Shown: piece after piece, positions 56,271 through 64,000 of the stretch | Position numbering within the stretch: position 1 is the first letter of the stretch | Layout of the letters: each line of letters begins with the position of its first letter | Made by a program: the position numbers and the translations under genes | Source of the DNA: Rhizobium acidisoli | GTDB taxonomy: Bacteria > Pseudomonadota > Alphaproteobacteria > Rhizobiales > Rhizobiaceae | Direction of reading: 5' to 3' | DNA length: 64,000 nucleotides | Assembly: GCF_002531755.2 (NCBI RefSeq) | Contig: NZ_CP034998.1 | Location: 1,116,001 to 1,180,000 of the forward strand | Notes under the pieces: model-generated | What the model was told of the DNA's origin: nothing | Seen by the model: only the letters and a program-made list of their open reading frames with translations | Databases searched by the model: none

Positions 56271-58526
56271 ATGGGACAAGAGATTTTGCCGCCTTCCGGC
56301 GGAGACGACGATCACATCCAACCGGTCGACCTCAAGGCGGCGCTCGAGCAGCGCTATCTCGCCTATGCGCTGTCGACCATCATGCACCGTGCTTTGCCCG
56401 ACGTGCGCGACGGGCTGAAGCCTGTGCATCGCCGCATCGTCTATGCGATGAACGAGATGGGTCTGCGCCCGACCTCGGCCTTCAGGAAATGCGCCAAGAT
56501 TGTCGGCGAAGTGATGGGTAACTACCATCCGCACGGCGACCAGTCGATCTACGACGCGCTTGCCCGTCTCGCCCAGGATTTCTCGCAGCGCTACACGCTG
56601 GTCAACGGCCAGGGCAATTTCGGCAATATCGACGGCGACAGCCCCGCCGCCATGCGTTACACCGAATCGAAGATGACGGCGGTCTCCGAACTGCTGCTCG
56701 AAGGCATCGATCAGGATGCCGTCGATTTCCGCGACACCTACGACGAATCGAATTCCGAGCCGACCGTCCTTCCCGGCGCCTTCCCGAACCTGCTCGCCAA
56801 CGGCTCTTCCGGCATCGCCGTCGGCATGGCGACTTCGATCCCGTCGCACAATGCCCACGAGCTTTGCGACGCCGCGCTGCATCTGATCAAGCATCCGGAT
56901 GCGACCGTCGAAAAGCTCGTCGAATTCATTCCCGGCCCGGATTTTCCCACGGGCGGCATCATCATCGACAGCCGCGACAGCATCATCGAGAGCTACCGCA
57001 CCGGCCGCGGCGGCTTCCGCGTGCGGGCGAAGTGGCAGACCGAGGATCTCGGCCGCGGCGGCTACCAGATCGTCATCACCGAAATTCCCTTCCAGGTGCA
57101 GAAATCGCGGCTGATCGAAAAGATCGCCGAGCTGCTGATCGCCCGCAAGCTGCCGCTCCTGGAAGACATCCGCGATGAATCGGCCGAGGACATCCGCGTC
57201 GTCCTGGTGCCGAAGACCCGCAGCGTCGATCCGACGATCCTGATGGAATCGATGTTCAAGCTGACGGAGCTCGAAAGCCGCTTCCCGCTCAACATGAACG
57301 TGCTGTCCATGGGCCGCATCCCGCGGGTCATGGCGCTGAACGAAGTGCTGAAGGAGTGGCTGGATCACCGCCGCGAAGTGCTGCAGCGTCGCTCGCGCTT
57401 CCGCCTGGCCGCAATCGACAGGCGCCTTGAAATCCTCGGCGGCCTTCTGATCGCCTATCTCAACATCGACGAGGTGATCAGGATCATCCGCGAGGAGGAT
57501 GAGCCGAAGCCTGTGATGATGGCGCGCTGGGATCTCACCGACATTCAGGTCGAGGCGATCCTCAACATGCGGCTGCGCGCCTTGCGCAAGCTCGAAGAGT
57601 TCGAGATTCGCAAGGAATTCGACGAACTTACCAAGGAAAAGGGTGAGATCGAGGCACTGCTTGCCTCCGACGACAAGCAATGGCAGACGGTCGCCTGGGA
57701 AATCGGCGAGGTAAAGAAGAAATTCGCCAAGGCGACCGAGGTCGGCCGCCGCCGCACCCAGTTTGCCGACGCACCCGAGGCCGACGAGGAAGCGATCCAG
57801 CAGGCGATGATCGAGAAGGAACCGATCACCGTCGTCATTTCCGAAAAGGGCTGGATCCGCGCGCTGAAGGGCCATATCGCCGATACCGCGACGTTGACCT
57901 TCAAGGAAGGCGACGGCCTGAAGATAGCCTTCCCGGCGCAGACGACGGACAAGATCCTGATCGTTACGACGGGCGGCAAGGCATTCACCCTTGGCGGCGA
58001 CAAGCTACCGGGCGGCCGCGGCCACGGCGAGCCGCTGCGCATCATGGTCGACATGGACAACGACCAGGCGGTGCTGACGGCTTTCGTTCATGATCCCTCG
58101 CGCAAGCAGCTGATCGTCTCCACAGCCGGCAACGGTTTCGTCGTTGCGGAAGCCGAGCTGGTCGCCAATACGCGCAAGGGCAAGCAGATCATGAACGTCG
58201 CGCTGCCCGAGGAGACGCAACTGCTCGTGCCCGTCAGCGGCGACCATGTCGCCGTCGTCGGCGAAAACCGCAAGCTGTTGGTCTTTCCCTTAGCGCAGGT
58301 GCCGGAAATGTCGCGTGGCAAGGGCGTGCGTCTGCAGCGTTACAAGGATGGCGGCATTTCCGACGTCCGCTGCTTCGCGATATCGGCGGGCCTCGTCTGG
58401 GAAGACAGCGCCGGCCGCACCTTCACGAAGAACAAGGACGAACTTGCCGAATGGCTGTCCGACCGCGCCACCGCCGGCCGCACCGTGCCGAAGGGCTTTC
58501 CGCGCAGCGGTAAGTTTGCCGGATAA
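56271..58526 (+). CDS. parC: DNA topoisomerase IV subunit A
   Basis: Cleavage subunit that, with ParE, unlinks daughter chromosomes. The 751-residue protein has [19 protein letters not shown], the helix [13 protein letters not shown] and the catalytic Tyr in [12 protein letters not shown]. The C-terminal domain has beta-pinwheel repeats but no GyrA box, supporting ParC over GyrA. The residue that is Ser in most quinolone-sensitive enzymes is Gln here. Confidence 0.94.
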   Translation: MGQEILPPSGGDDDHIQPVDLKAALEQRYLAYALSTIMHRALPDVRDGLKPVHRRIVYAMNEMGLRPTSAFRKCAKIVGEVMGNYHPHGDQSIYDALARLAQDFSQRYTLVNGQGNFGNIDGDSPAAMRYTESKMTAVSELLLEGIDQDAVDFRDTYDESNSEPTVLPGAFPNLLANGSSGIAVGMATSIPSHNAHELCDAALHLIKHPDATVEKLVEFIPGPDFPTGGIIIDSRDSIIESYRTGRGGFRVRAKWQTEDLGRGGYQIVITEIPFQVQKSRLIEKIAELLIARKLPLLEDIRDESAEDIRVVLVPKTRSVDPTILMESMFKLTELESRFPLNMNVLSMGRIPRVMALNEVLKEWLDHRREVLQRRSRFRLAAIDRRLEILGGLLIAYLNIDEVIRIIREEDEPKPVMMARWDLTDIQVEAILNMRLRALRKLEEFEIRKEFDELTKEKGEIEALLASDDKQWQTVAWEIGEVKKKFAKATEVGRRRTQFADAPEADEEAIQQAMIEKEPITVVISEKGWIRALKGHIADTATLTFKEGDGLKIAFPAQTTDKILIVTTGGKAFTLGGDKLPGGRGHGEPLRIMVDMDNDQAVLTAFVHDPSRKQLIVSTAGNGFVVAEAELVANTRKGKQIMNVALPEETQLLVPVSGDHVAVVGENRKLLVFPLAQVPEMSRGKGVRLQRYKDGGISDVRCFAISAGLVWEDSAGRTFTKNKDELAEWLSDRATAGRTVPKGFPRSGKFAG

Positions 58527-58534
58527 TCCGTGAT

Positions 58535-58560
58535 GCCCGGACGTGCGCAGCGGTTCCGGG
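58535..58560. repeat. Hairpin repeat after parC (copy 2)
   Basis: The 26-nt core matches 29667-29692 at 24 positions; stem tcccgg-type arms cccgga / tccggg. The outer arms of copy 1 are missing. It lies 8 nt after the parC stop. Confidence 0.6.
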
Positions 58561-58721
58561 CTAGCCACATAAAAATTCCGTGCTCGTCTCTTGGCGGGCG
58601 CCGGAACTTCTCTATCTCTTCGCTGTTATCCAAAACAAAGGAAGGCCGGTCTGTGGGCGGACGGAACGGCTTGTGGCCCGCGCGCTTGGAGAAGGCGCGC
58701 GCCGTTACCGGAGGAAAATCG

Positions 58722-59180
58722 ATGCCCGCCAGCACCATCAAATTGCATGTCTGCCACACCTACAGGGTTCCGCCTGCTGTCGTGTACGACGCCTGGCTCA
58801 ATCCTGAAATCGCCCGACGCTTCCTGTTTGCCACCGATGATGGTCACGTCATCCGCGCCGATATCGATCCGCATGTCGGCGGCCGTTTCTTCATCGTCGA
58901 CCGCCGGCCCACCGGCGACGCCTTTCACCAGGGCGTCTTTCTGGAACTGAAGCGCCCGCAACGCATGGTCTTCAGCTTTTCCGTCGAGGACCACGACCAT
59001 AATTGCGACCGCGTCGAAATCGACATCGAACCGCTTGGCGGCGGCAGCCGCCTGACGCTCACCCATGAAATGTGCGCCGAATGGGCCGAACACGAGGAAA
59101 AAACCCGGCAAGGCTGGGCGCATGTGGTCGAAGGACTTGGCAGGGAGTTGGAACAGCAGCAGCTGAAGCCTACAGGCTAA
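58722..59180 (+). CDS. SRPBCC / AHSA1 domain protein
   Basis: A 152-residue START-like protein with the pattern PPAVVYDAWLNPEIARRFLF, GGRFFIVDRRPTGD and EKTRQGWAHVVEGLGRELE. Such proteins bind small hydrophobic ligands or act as Hsp90 activators. Start chosen at 58722 because gaggaaaa precedes it. Its last bases overlap the convergent doc gene by 11 nt. Confidence 0.87.
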   Translation: MPASTIKLHVCHTYRVPPAVVYDAWLNPEIARRFLFATDDGHVIRADIDPHVGGRFFIVDRRPTGDAFHQGVFLELKRPQRMVFSFSVEDHDHNCDRVEIDIEPLGGGSRLTLTHEMCAEWAEHEEKTRQGWAHVVEGLGRELEQQQLKPTG

Positions 59181-59559
59181 GTGGCACGCTGAAATCTCTG
59201 AGGAAGCGGGCAGCACCTCCTTCATCAATCTCGCCGGCTGCGACGGCGAGCACAAAGGCGTAGAGATTGGCGTCGGTCGTTTCGATCTCGTAGCCGTTTT
59301 CGAGAAGGAAAACGCCTGCGGCTACAATTGCGATCCGCTTGTTCCCATCGACGAAAGCGTGGTTGCGGGCAAGGCCGAAAAGATAAGCGGCGGCGAGTTC
59401 GATGACGTCGTCGCAGCCATAATGTGCCTTGTTCATCGGCCGCCCAAGAGCGGATTCCAGCGCGCCTTCGTCACGCAGTCCGGCGAGACCACCGAAGCGC
59501 TCAATCTGCATAGTCTGCAGAGTTTCGACCAATCGTCTCGTCAGGAATTTGAAGGCCAT
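59170..59559 (-). CDS. Doc-type toxin (Fic fold)
   Basis: A 129-residue protein of the death-on-curing family, with the active-site motif HAFVDGNKRIA (H-x-F-x-D-G-N-K-R) and LRDEGALESALGRPMNKAHYG near the N-terminus. Doc of phage P1 phosphorylates EF-Tu and stops translation. It is preceded by an AbrB/MazE-type antitoxin instead of Phd, with overlapping stop and start codons (taatgg). Confidence 0.9.
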   Translation of the reverse strand: MAFKFLTRRLVETLQTMQIERFGGLAGLRDEGALESALGRPMNKAHYGCDDVIELAAAYLFGLARNHAFVDGNKRIAIVAAGVFLLENGYEIETTDANLYAFVLAVAAGEIDEGGAARFLRDFSVPLSL

Positions 59560-59780
59560 TATTCGGCCAGCTTTTTCAACGCGACCTTATACTTGTCCAT
59601 GAAATGCCGTGCCGCATCGAGCTGACGCGACAGATCCTCATCAGTCGGCTTCAAGGTGAGACCGCCGTTTTCGACCTGCAGTTCCAGTGTATCGCCGGTC
59701 TTCAATCCAAGACGGTCGAGAACTTCCTTCGGGATGATGATACCCTCGGAGTTGCCGATCTTCCGGATCGTGACGTTCAT
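59559..59780 (-). CDS. AbrB/MazE-type antitoxin
   Basis: A 73-residue protein: the swapped-hairpin DNA-binding fold (VTIRKIGNSEGIIIPKEVLDRLGL) at residues 1-45, and a charged helical tail that would bind the toxin. Start 59780 has agga at good distance; 59789 is also possible. Cognate antitoxin of the Doc protein by position. A short palindrome gttataac lies at 59809-59816 upstream. Confidence 0.85.
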   Translation of the reverse strand: MNVTIRKIGNSEGIIIPKEVLDRLGLKTGDTLELQVENGGLTLKPTDEDLSRQLDAARHFMDKYKVALKKLAE

Positions 59781-59840
59781 TTTCTTCATCCTGCGATGTG
59801 GTAACGCCGTTATAACATGAGGGATGGTAGGCGACAATGT

Positions 59841-60722
59841 CTATCCCGCCAATGGCCTGATGTTTCTGCCCCGCACCATCCAGAAGCAATGCCCGGCGAT
59901 CGCCGCTATCAGGATGCCGCCGCCGCCGAGTGTCATCGTCGCCGGCGTTTCCGAAAAGATCAGCCAGACCCAGATTGGGGCGAGCACTGTTTCGAGCAGA
60001 TAGAACATGCCGACCTCGGGGGCGGAGAGATAACGCGGCCCGGTCGCCAGGCACCAGAAGGCAACGGGCATCACGATGGCGCCGTTGACGAGGATCCAGC
60101 TGGGATGGGCGATGGAAAGTCCCGAGGGCAGGGCTTGCGTGAGGCCGAGTACGGCCGGCAGAATGGCGGCAAGCAGCGGCACGAAGCCCATTTCCCGGCG
60201 TGAGGCACGCCCGATCGTGATGGCCGCGGCAAGAACAAACGCGCTGAGTAGCGCCATGGCATCGCCGAAAGAATGGCCGCTGGAAAGCCCTTCGCGCACG
60301 ATCAGTCCGACGCCGAGGATCATGAACAGCATGGCGACGAGTGTTGCGGCCTGCGGTCTCTCCTTGAGGAAAATCCAGGAAAGAAGCGCCCCGAACATCG
60401 GGTTGAAGGCGACGATGAAGACGACATTGGCTGTGGTCGTATTGAAGACGGCCAGCACGAAAGTGAGGGACGAGAGGCCGTAGAGCAGACCGGCGAGCAG
60501 GCCGGCTCGCCCCGGCACGAGCATCGGCCATTTGCCCGAGGCAAGGCGCATTGCTCCAAGGATGACGAGCGTGGCGACAACCGTGGCTGCACTTCGCGTC
60601 CCCAGGATTGACCAGATATCGCCACCGCCAAGCCGGACGAGCGGAATATCCATGGAAAGCGCCAGCCCGCCGATCGCCGTCAGCAGCAGGCCCTTCCGAT
60701 GATCGGAAAGAGCGGTGGACAT
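59841..60722 (-). CDS. DMT superfamily transporter (EamA)
   Basis: A 293-residue protein with ten predicted helices in two EamA repeats (for example VLAVFNTTTANVVFIVAFNPMFGALLSWIFLKERP and its counterpart LETVLAPIWVWLIFSETPA). Members export metabolites or amino acids. Substrate unknown. The stop of bpt touches its region and both are on the minus strand with only the stop of bpt between them. Confidence 0.88.
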   Translation of the reverse strand: MSTALSDHRKGLLLTAIGGLALSMDIPLVRLGGGDIWSILGTRSAATVVATLVILGAMRLASGKWPMLVPGRAGLLAGLLYGLSSLTFVLAVFNTTTANVVFIVAFNPMFGALLSWIFLKERPQAATLVAMLFMILGVGLIVREGLSSGHSFGDAMALLSAFVLAAAITIGRASRREMGFVPLLAAILPAVLGLTQALPSGLSIAHPSWILVNGAIVMPVAFWCLATGPRYLSAPEVGMFYLLETVLAPIWVWLIFSETPATMTLGGGGILIAAIAGHCFWMVRGRNIRPLAG

Positions 60723-61499
60723 TCAGTCGTGGGGGCTTTCGGGCATGGATGAGGGATCGAAACGTTCCCAGCCACGCGGCGTTAGATGTTCCTGCGGCTG
60801 GAAGCGCGTCTTATAGTCCATTTTTCGCGAGCCTTGAACCCAGTAGCCGAGATAGACATGCGGCAGGCCCAGCGCCTTCGTGCGCCTGACATGGTCGAGA
60901 ATCATGAAGGTGCCGAGCGACCGCCGTTCGAGATCGGGATTGAAGTAGGAATAGACCATCGACAGCCCGTCGCTCATCGTGTCGGTCAGGGCGGCGGCAA
61001 GCAGCTCGCCCTTCGGCCGCTGCTCCAGTCCGGAGCCTTCTTCACGCCGCCGGTACTCGACGATTCGCGTGTTCACATGCGTGTCCTCAACCATGATCGC
61101 ATAGTCGAGCACGGTCATGTCGGACATGCCGCCCTGCTGGTGGCGAAAATCGAGATAGCGGCGGAAAAGCGAATATTGCTCGCTGGAAGGCTGGGCCGTG
61201 AATTCGGTGGCGATGACGTCGGAATTGGCGGCAAGCACCCGCTTCATCGATTTCGTCGGCTCGAATTCCTGGGCGAGAATACGCACGGAAACACAGGCGC
61301 GACAGGATTCGCAGGCCGGGCGGTAGGCGATATTCTGGGAGCGGCGGAAACCGCCCTGGGTCAGGATATCGTTCATCTCGGCGGCGCGCGGGCCGACCAG
61401 ATGGGTAAAAACCTTACGCTCCATCTCATGCGGCAGATACGGACACGCAGCCGGAGCCGTCAGATAAAACTGCGGGGATGGCGTTGTCTGCGTATTCAT
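60723..61499 (-). CDS. bpt: Aspartate/glutamate leucyltransferase Bpt
   Basis: Adds Leu to proteins with N-terminal Asp or Glu, sending them to ClpAP by the bacterial N-degron pathway. The 258-residue protein starts [25 protein letters not shown] in two parts matching the R. etli protein from memory; it has the Cys cluster [13 protein letters not shown] and [18 protein letters not shown]. Start 61499 preferred to one 16 codons upstream. Confidence 0.94.
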   Translation of the reverse strand: MNTQTTPSPQFYLTAPAACPYLPHEMERKVFTHLVGPRAAEMNDILTQGGFRRSQNIAYRPACESCRACVSVRILAQEFEPTKSMKRVLAANSDVIATEFTAQPSSEQYSLFRRYLDFRHQQGGMSDMTVLDYAIMVEDTHVNTRIVEYRRREEGSGLEQRPKGELLAAALTDTMSDGLSMVYSYFNPDLERRSLGTFMILDHVRRTKALGLPHVYLGYWVQGSRKMDYKTRFQPQEHLTPRGWERFDPSSMPESPHD

Positions 61500-61646
61500 C
61501 TGTCGCGGAAATTTCCTTGTCGAGACCGTGCCGTTTCTTGACAGCATGACCTAAGAATAAAAAACGTCAACAGCGGGGCGGTTCTTGCCCTTCATATCGG
61601 TCTTCTAATTTTAGATATGGAGCGGTGGCGGCCCCGGCAAAGAGAA

Positions 61647-61672
61647 AGCGGAGACTTTATTTCGTCTCCGCT
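61647..61672 (-). terminator. Intrinsic terminator of the RDD gene
   Basis: Nine-bp stem agcggagac / gtctccgct with an 8-nt loop; on the minus strand T-rich sequence follows. It lies 31 nt after the RDD gene stop. Confidence 0.65.
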
Positions 61673-61703
61673 GAATGGTTTAGCCGTGGTCTTGAGCCAA
61701 CGC

Positions 61704-62162
61704 TCAGGCGGTGCGAACCGTCGCGGTCCCGACCAGCAGGTCGTGGATGAGGCGGCTGCGCTCGGTAAACAGGCCGGCAAGCAGGATCAGCGGCGTCAGA
61801 ACCGAGTTGAGGATCCAGAACAGCGCCAGATGCACGATCGCCGTCAGGAAATCCATCGGCCGACCGTCGACACGCACGATGGCGATGCCCATCGCGCGCA
61901 TGCCGAGCGAGGCCTGGCTCCGCCCGCCGACAGTCAGGCCGAAATAGATGCCGGCGACGATGACGAAGAGGGCAGGGTAGAGCAGGAAACCGAGGCCGAG
62001 CGTGACGATCGACAGGAAGAACAGCACCATGCCCGCGGGGATGCAGAGCAGCAACACGATCAGATAGTCGAGGATGAAGGCGAAGACACGGCGGCTCAAC
62101 ACGCCGCTATAGGCGCGCCAGTCCTCCGGTGCGGCATAAAGCGGATTGGGGTTGTAGCTCAT
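61704..62162 (-). CDS. RDD family membrane protein
   Basis: A 152-residue protein with three to four helices and the R-D-D pattern (RRVFAFILDYLIVLLL at the N-terminus, LIHDLLVGT at the end). RDD proteins may be ion exchangers or membrane helpers; function is not clear. It lies 72 nt downstream of hemB. Confidence 0.87.
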   Translation of the reverse strand: MSYNPNPLYAAPEDWRAYSGVLSRRVFAFILDYLIVLLLCIPAGMVLFFLSIVTLGLGFLLYPALFVIVAGIYFGLTVGGRSQASLGMRAMGIAIVRVDGRPMDFLTAIVHLALFWILNSVLTPLILLAGLFTERSRLIHDLLVGTATVRTA

Positions 62163-62234
62163 CTCAATCTCCTGCGGAAAAGCGATGCGGCAGATATGGT
62201 ATCGGCAGTGGGAAATACAATATTTCTGCCGAAA

Positions 62235-63248
62235 TCACCGTTTGCTGAGAATTTTCGCCACCTCGACCGCGAAATAGGTGAGGATGCCGTCGCATCCCGC
62301 CCGCTTGAACGACAGCAGCGTTTCGAGCATCGCCCGCTCGCCGTCGATCCAGCCGTTCATCGCCGCTGCCTTGATCTGCGAATATTCGCCGGAAACCTGG
62401 TAGGCGAAGGTCGGCAGGCCGAAGGCTTCCTTCATCCGCCAGCAGATGTCGAGATAGGGCAGGCCGGGCTTGACCATCAGCATATCAGCACCTTCCTCGA
62501 CGTCGAGGGCCGCATCGCGGATCGCCTCGGTGCCGTTGGCTGGGTCGATATAATAGGTCTTCTTGTCGCCCTTCAGCAGCCCGCCCGTCGAGATCGCCTC
62601 GCGATAGGGGCCATAGAAGGCGGAGGCGAACTTCGTCGCATAGCTCATGATGCCGACGCTCTGGTGGCCGGCCGCATCGAGCGCCATGCGGATTGCGCCG
62701 ATGCGCCCGTCCATCATCTCCGACGGCGCAATGATGTCGGCGCCGGCATCCGCCTGCATCACGGCGGCGCGCGCCACCTGATCGACCGTCTCGTCGTTGA
62801 CGATCTCGCTGCCTCTCAAAATGCCGTCATGGCCATGGCTGGTGAAGGGATCGAGCGCGACGTCGGTGATGACGCCGATATTGGGCACCGCCTTCTTGAT
62901 CGCCCCTGTTGCCTGATTGATCAGATTGTTGGCTTCGAGGCTGTTCGAGCCGGTCTCGTCGCGCAGCTCCATTTCGATATTCGGAAAGGTCGCGAGCGCC
63001 GGAATGCCGAGGCCGGCCGCTTCGCGTGCCGCTTCGACGGCCTTGTCGATGCTCATGCGGTTGACGCCCGGCATTGCGGGGATCGGATCGACGATGCCGG
63101 AGCCGGGCACGATGAAGATCGGCCAGATCAGGTCGTCGACCGTCAGCCGGTTCTCCTGCACAAGCCGGCGTGTCCAATCCGCCTTGCGGTTGCGCCGCAT
63201 GCGGCGATGGCCGGTGATGTCGTCGACGAGATGCGTCCTATCCTGCAT
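62235..63248 (-). CDS. hemB: Delta-aminolevulinic acid dehydratase (porphobilinogen synthase)
   Basis: Joins two ALA molecules into porphobilinogen for heme and cobalamin. The 337-residue protein has the active-site Lys regions MVKPGLPYLD and SYATKFASAFYGP. The metal segment reads DVALDPFTSHGHDG, the Mg-type pattern, without the three Cys of zinc enzymes, as in Bradyrhizobium. It begins MQDRTHLVDDITGHRRMRRN. Confidence 0.96.
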   Translation of the reverse strand: MQDRTHLVDDITGHRRMRRNRKADWTRRLVQENRLTVDDLIWPIFIVPGSGIVDPIPAMPGVNRMSIDKAVEAAREAAGLGIPALATFPNIEMELRDETGSNSLEANNLINQATGAIKKAVPNIGVITDVALDPFTSHGHDGILRGSEIVNDETVDQVARAAVMQADAGADIIAPSEMMDGRIGAIRMALDAAGHQSVGIMSYATKFASAFYGPYREAISTGGLLKGDKKTYYIDPANGTEAIRDAALDVEEGADMLMVKPGLPYLDICWRMKEAFGLPTFAYQVSGEYSQIKAAAMNGWIDGERAMLETLLSFKRAGCDGILTYFAVEVAKILSKR

Positions 63249-63407
63249 GATATCTGCCCCTGGCCCATTCCATTTATCGGAGCGCTCATTATCATGCCCC
63301 CCGAAAAATCCAAACCGGACGATTGGCCGCGGTGGAAAAAGCTGAGGCGTATAGCCCGAAATCGATTTTCGGCGTTACGTCTGAGCGCGATGTGATAGAG
63401 CATCTTC

Positions 63408-63430
63408 AGCGCGTCGTCAGACGCGGCGCT
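63408..63430 (-). repeat. Degenerate copy of a dispersed intergenic motif
   Basis: Read on the minus strand it begins agcgccgcgtctg and ends gacgcgct, similar to 25677-25726. It lies just before the small membrane protein gene. Confidence 0.3.
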
Positions 63431-63433
63431 CGT

Positions 63434-63904
63434 ATGAAGATGCAACCCCGAACCGATGTCTGCGCTATGGAAACCGATTCTCCGACGATACCGAAACGCA
63501 CGCTGGCGGATATACTCTTCATTCTTTTCCTGAGACTGGTCGCCGTTTCCTGCTTCTGGTTCGGCCTGCAATATTGGGCGATGCTGGTCGGCTATTCGCT
63601 GGTCGGCGCCGGCCGCTTCGATCTTTTGAGCCTGCCTTGGAAGGTGGCGAGCACCAGTCTCGCCGTGCTTTTTCCCGTCGCCTCACTCGGCCTTTGGCTC
63701 ACCGTCTCCTGGGGACCGGTCATCTGGGTGCTGGCCGCCGGCGGACAAATCCTGATGTACGGCCTGCTGCCCAATATTTTCGGACCCAACAAACTGATCA
63801 TCCTGCTGCATGTGATGGTCGCCGTCGTCTACCTGATTTTCCGCCTGCTGCTCTGGCTGGAAAAACGCCGGCACCGCCGCCAGGTAAGTGTTGATTTACC
63901 CTGA
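63434..63904 (+). CDS. Small membrane protein (DUF6163-like)
   Basis: A 156-residue protein with four predicted helices (about LADILFILFLRLVAVSCFWF, STSLAVLFPVASLGLWL, VIWVLAAGGQILMYGLL, KLIILLHVMVAVVYLIF). It looks like a conserved alphaproteobacterial membrane protein of unknown function. Start is 63434 or 63467; neither has a strong ribosome site. Divergent from hemB. Confidence 0.78.
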   Translation: MKMQPRTDVCAMETDSPTIPKRTLADILFILFLRLVAVSCFWFGLQYWAMLVGYSLVGAGRFDLLSLPWKVASTSLAVLFPVASLGLWLTVSWGPVIWVLAAGGQILMYGLLPNIFGPNKLIILLHVMVAVVYLIFRLLLWLEKRRHRRQVSVDLP

Positions 63905-64000
63905 GACAACGTGGGGTTTCCAGTAAGGCTCCGTTAAGCCTGCGGTTTAAGTCGAATTTTATATGTATTCGATAGGGTCTCACTCAAGGCGGGAAGAAAA
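63905..64000. other. Intergenic end of window
   Basis: AT-richer sequence without a gene. The last bases (ggcgggaagaaaa) resemble a ribosome site for a plus-strand gene that would start beyond the window. Confidence 0.4.

Noticed and set aside
61617..63395. Plus-strand open frame opposite the RDD gene and hemB
   Set aside because: Antisense shadow; composition is low in hydrophobics and no motif is present.
1..64000. tRNA, rRNA, CRISPR arrays, prophage, transposase, replication origin
   Set aside because: Looked for by eye in the gaps and gene products; nothing convincing was seen. A short tRNA or sRNA could still be missed without a covariance search.

Overview
The window looks like a stretch of chromosome from a Rhizobium of the etli/leguminosarum group. 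The basis is high GC coding sequence, alphaproteobacterial gene order (moaE-moaD-pgsA-uvrC), a RopB/Omp31-type barrel, an HdaA-type DnaA regulator, a Bpt leucyltransferase whose N-terminus reads like the R. etli protein, and several palindromic intergenic repeats of rhizobial style. I found no rRNA, tRNA, CRISPR array, phage or transposase gene. Nearly all of the window is tightly packed protein genes.

Layout. 1-2.3 kb: end of mltG, then yicC family gene and gmk. 2.3-9.8 kb (minus strand): an envelope operon lptF-lptG-lptD-surA-pdxA-rsmA, followed on the far side by a PAP2 phosphatase that may act on lipid A. 10.8-12.8 kb: pepA-holC. 12.9-21.5 kb: sugar 1-dehydrogenase, prolyl oligopeptidase, polysaccharide deacetylase lipoprotein, ABC-F ATPase, a protein with a degenerate GGDEF motif, DinB protein, GST. 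21.6-24.1 kb: ndk, a lipoprotein and a CGNR zinc-finger protein, the last divergent from a lone LivH-like permease across a 40-bp palindrome. 24.1-28.7 kb (minus): moaE, moaD, pgsA, uvrC and a pteridine-reductase-like SDR. 29-31.4 kb: outer-membrane barrel, GST, rlmJ. 31.5-34.2 kb: cytoplasmic molybdopterin oxidoreductase overlapping a Nudix gene. 34.2-36.2 kb: a PadR regulator with a flavin monooxygenase, of more AT-rich composition and probably acquired. 36.4-39.3 kb: phnM and purN/purM. 39.5-45.2 kb: AI-2E family transporter, hdaA, ppk, ppx. 45.2-52.9 kb: a 56-bp-arm inverted repeat, phytase-like esterase, class III cyclase, rnd, multicopper oxidase, aspS. 52.9-64 kb: serine hydrolase with divergent TetR gene, unknown periplasmic protein, parC, SRPBCC protein, Doc/AbrB toxin-antitoxin pair, DMT exporter, bpt, RDD protein, hemB and a small membrane protein.

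The most interesting regulatory pattern is phosphate-related. ppk-ppx, the isolated phnM and the phytase-like gene each have upstream repeats of a TGTCA-like half-site at exact 11-nt periodicity, as in PhoB boxes, although no phoB lies here. Other points of note are the CGNR/permease palindrome that contains both -10 boxes, the hybrid Doc-AbrB toxin-antitoxin pair, a PAP2 phosphatase with SGE instead of SGH, and at least four kinds of intergenic palindromic repeat, one of which sits inside the moa operon and supplies the moaE ribosome binding site. All functions are assigned from sequence reading alone; no database search was run.
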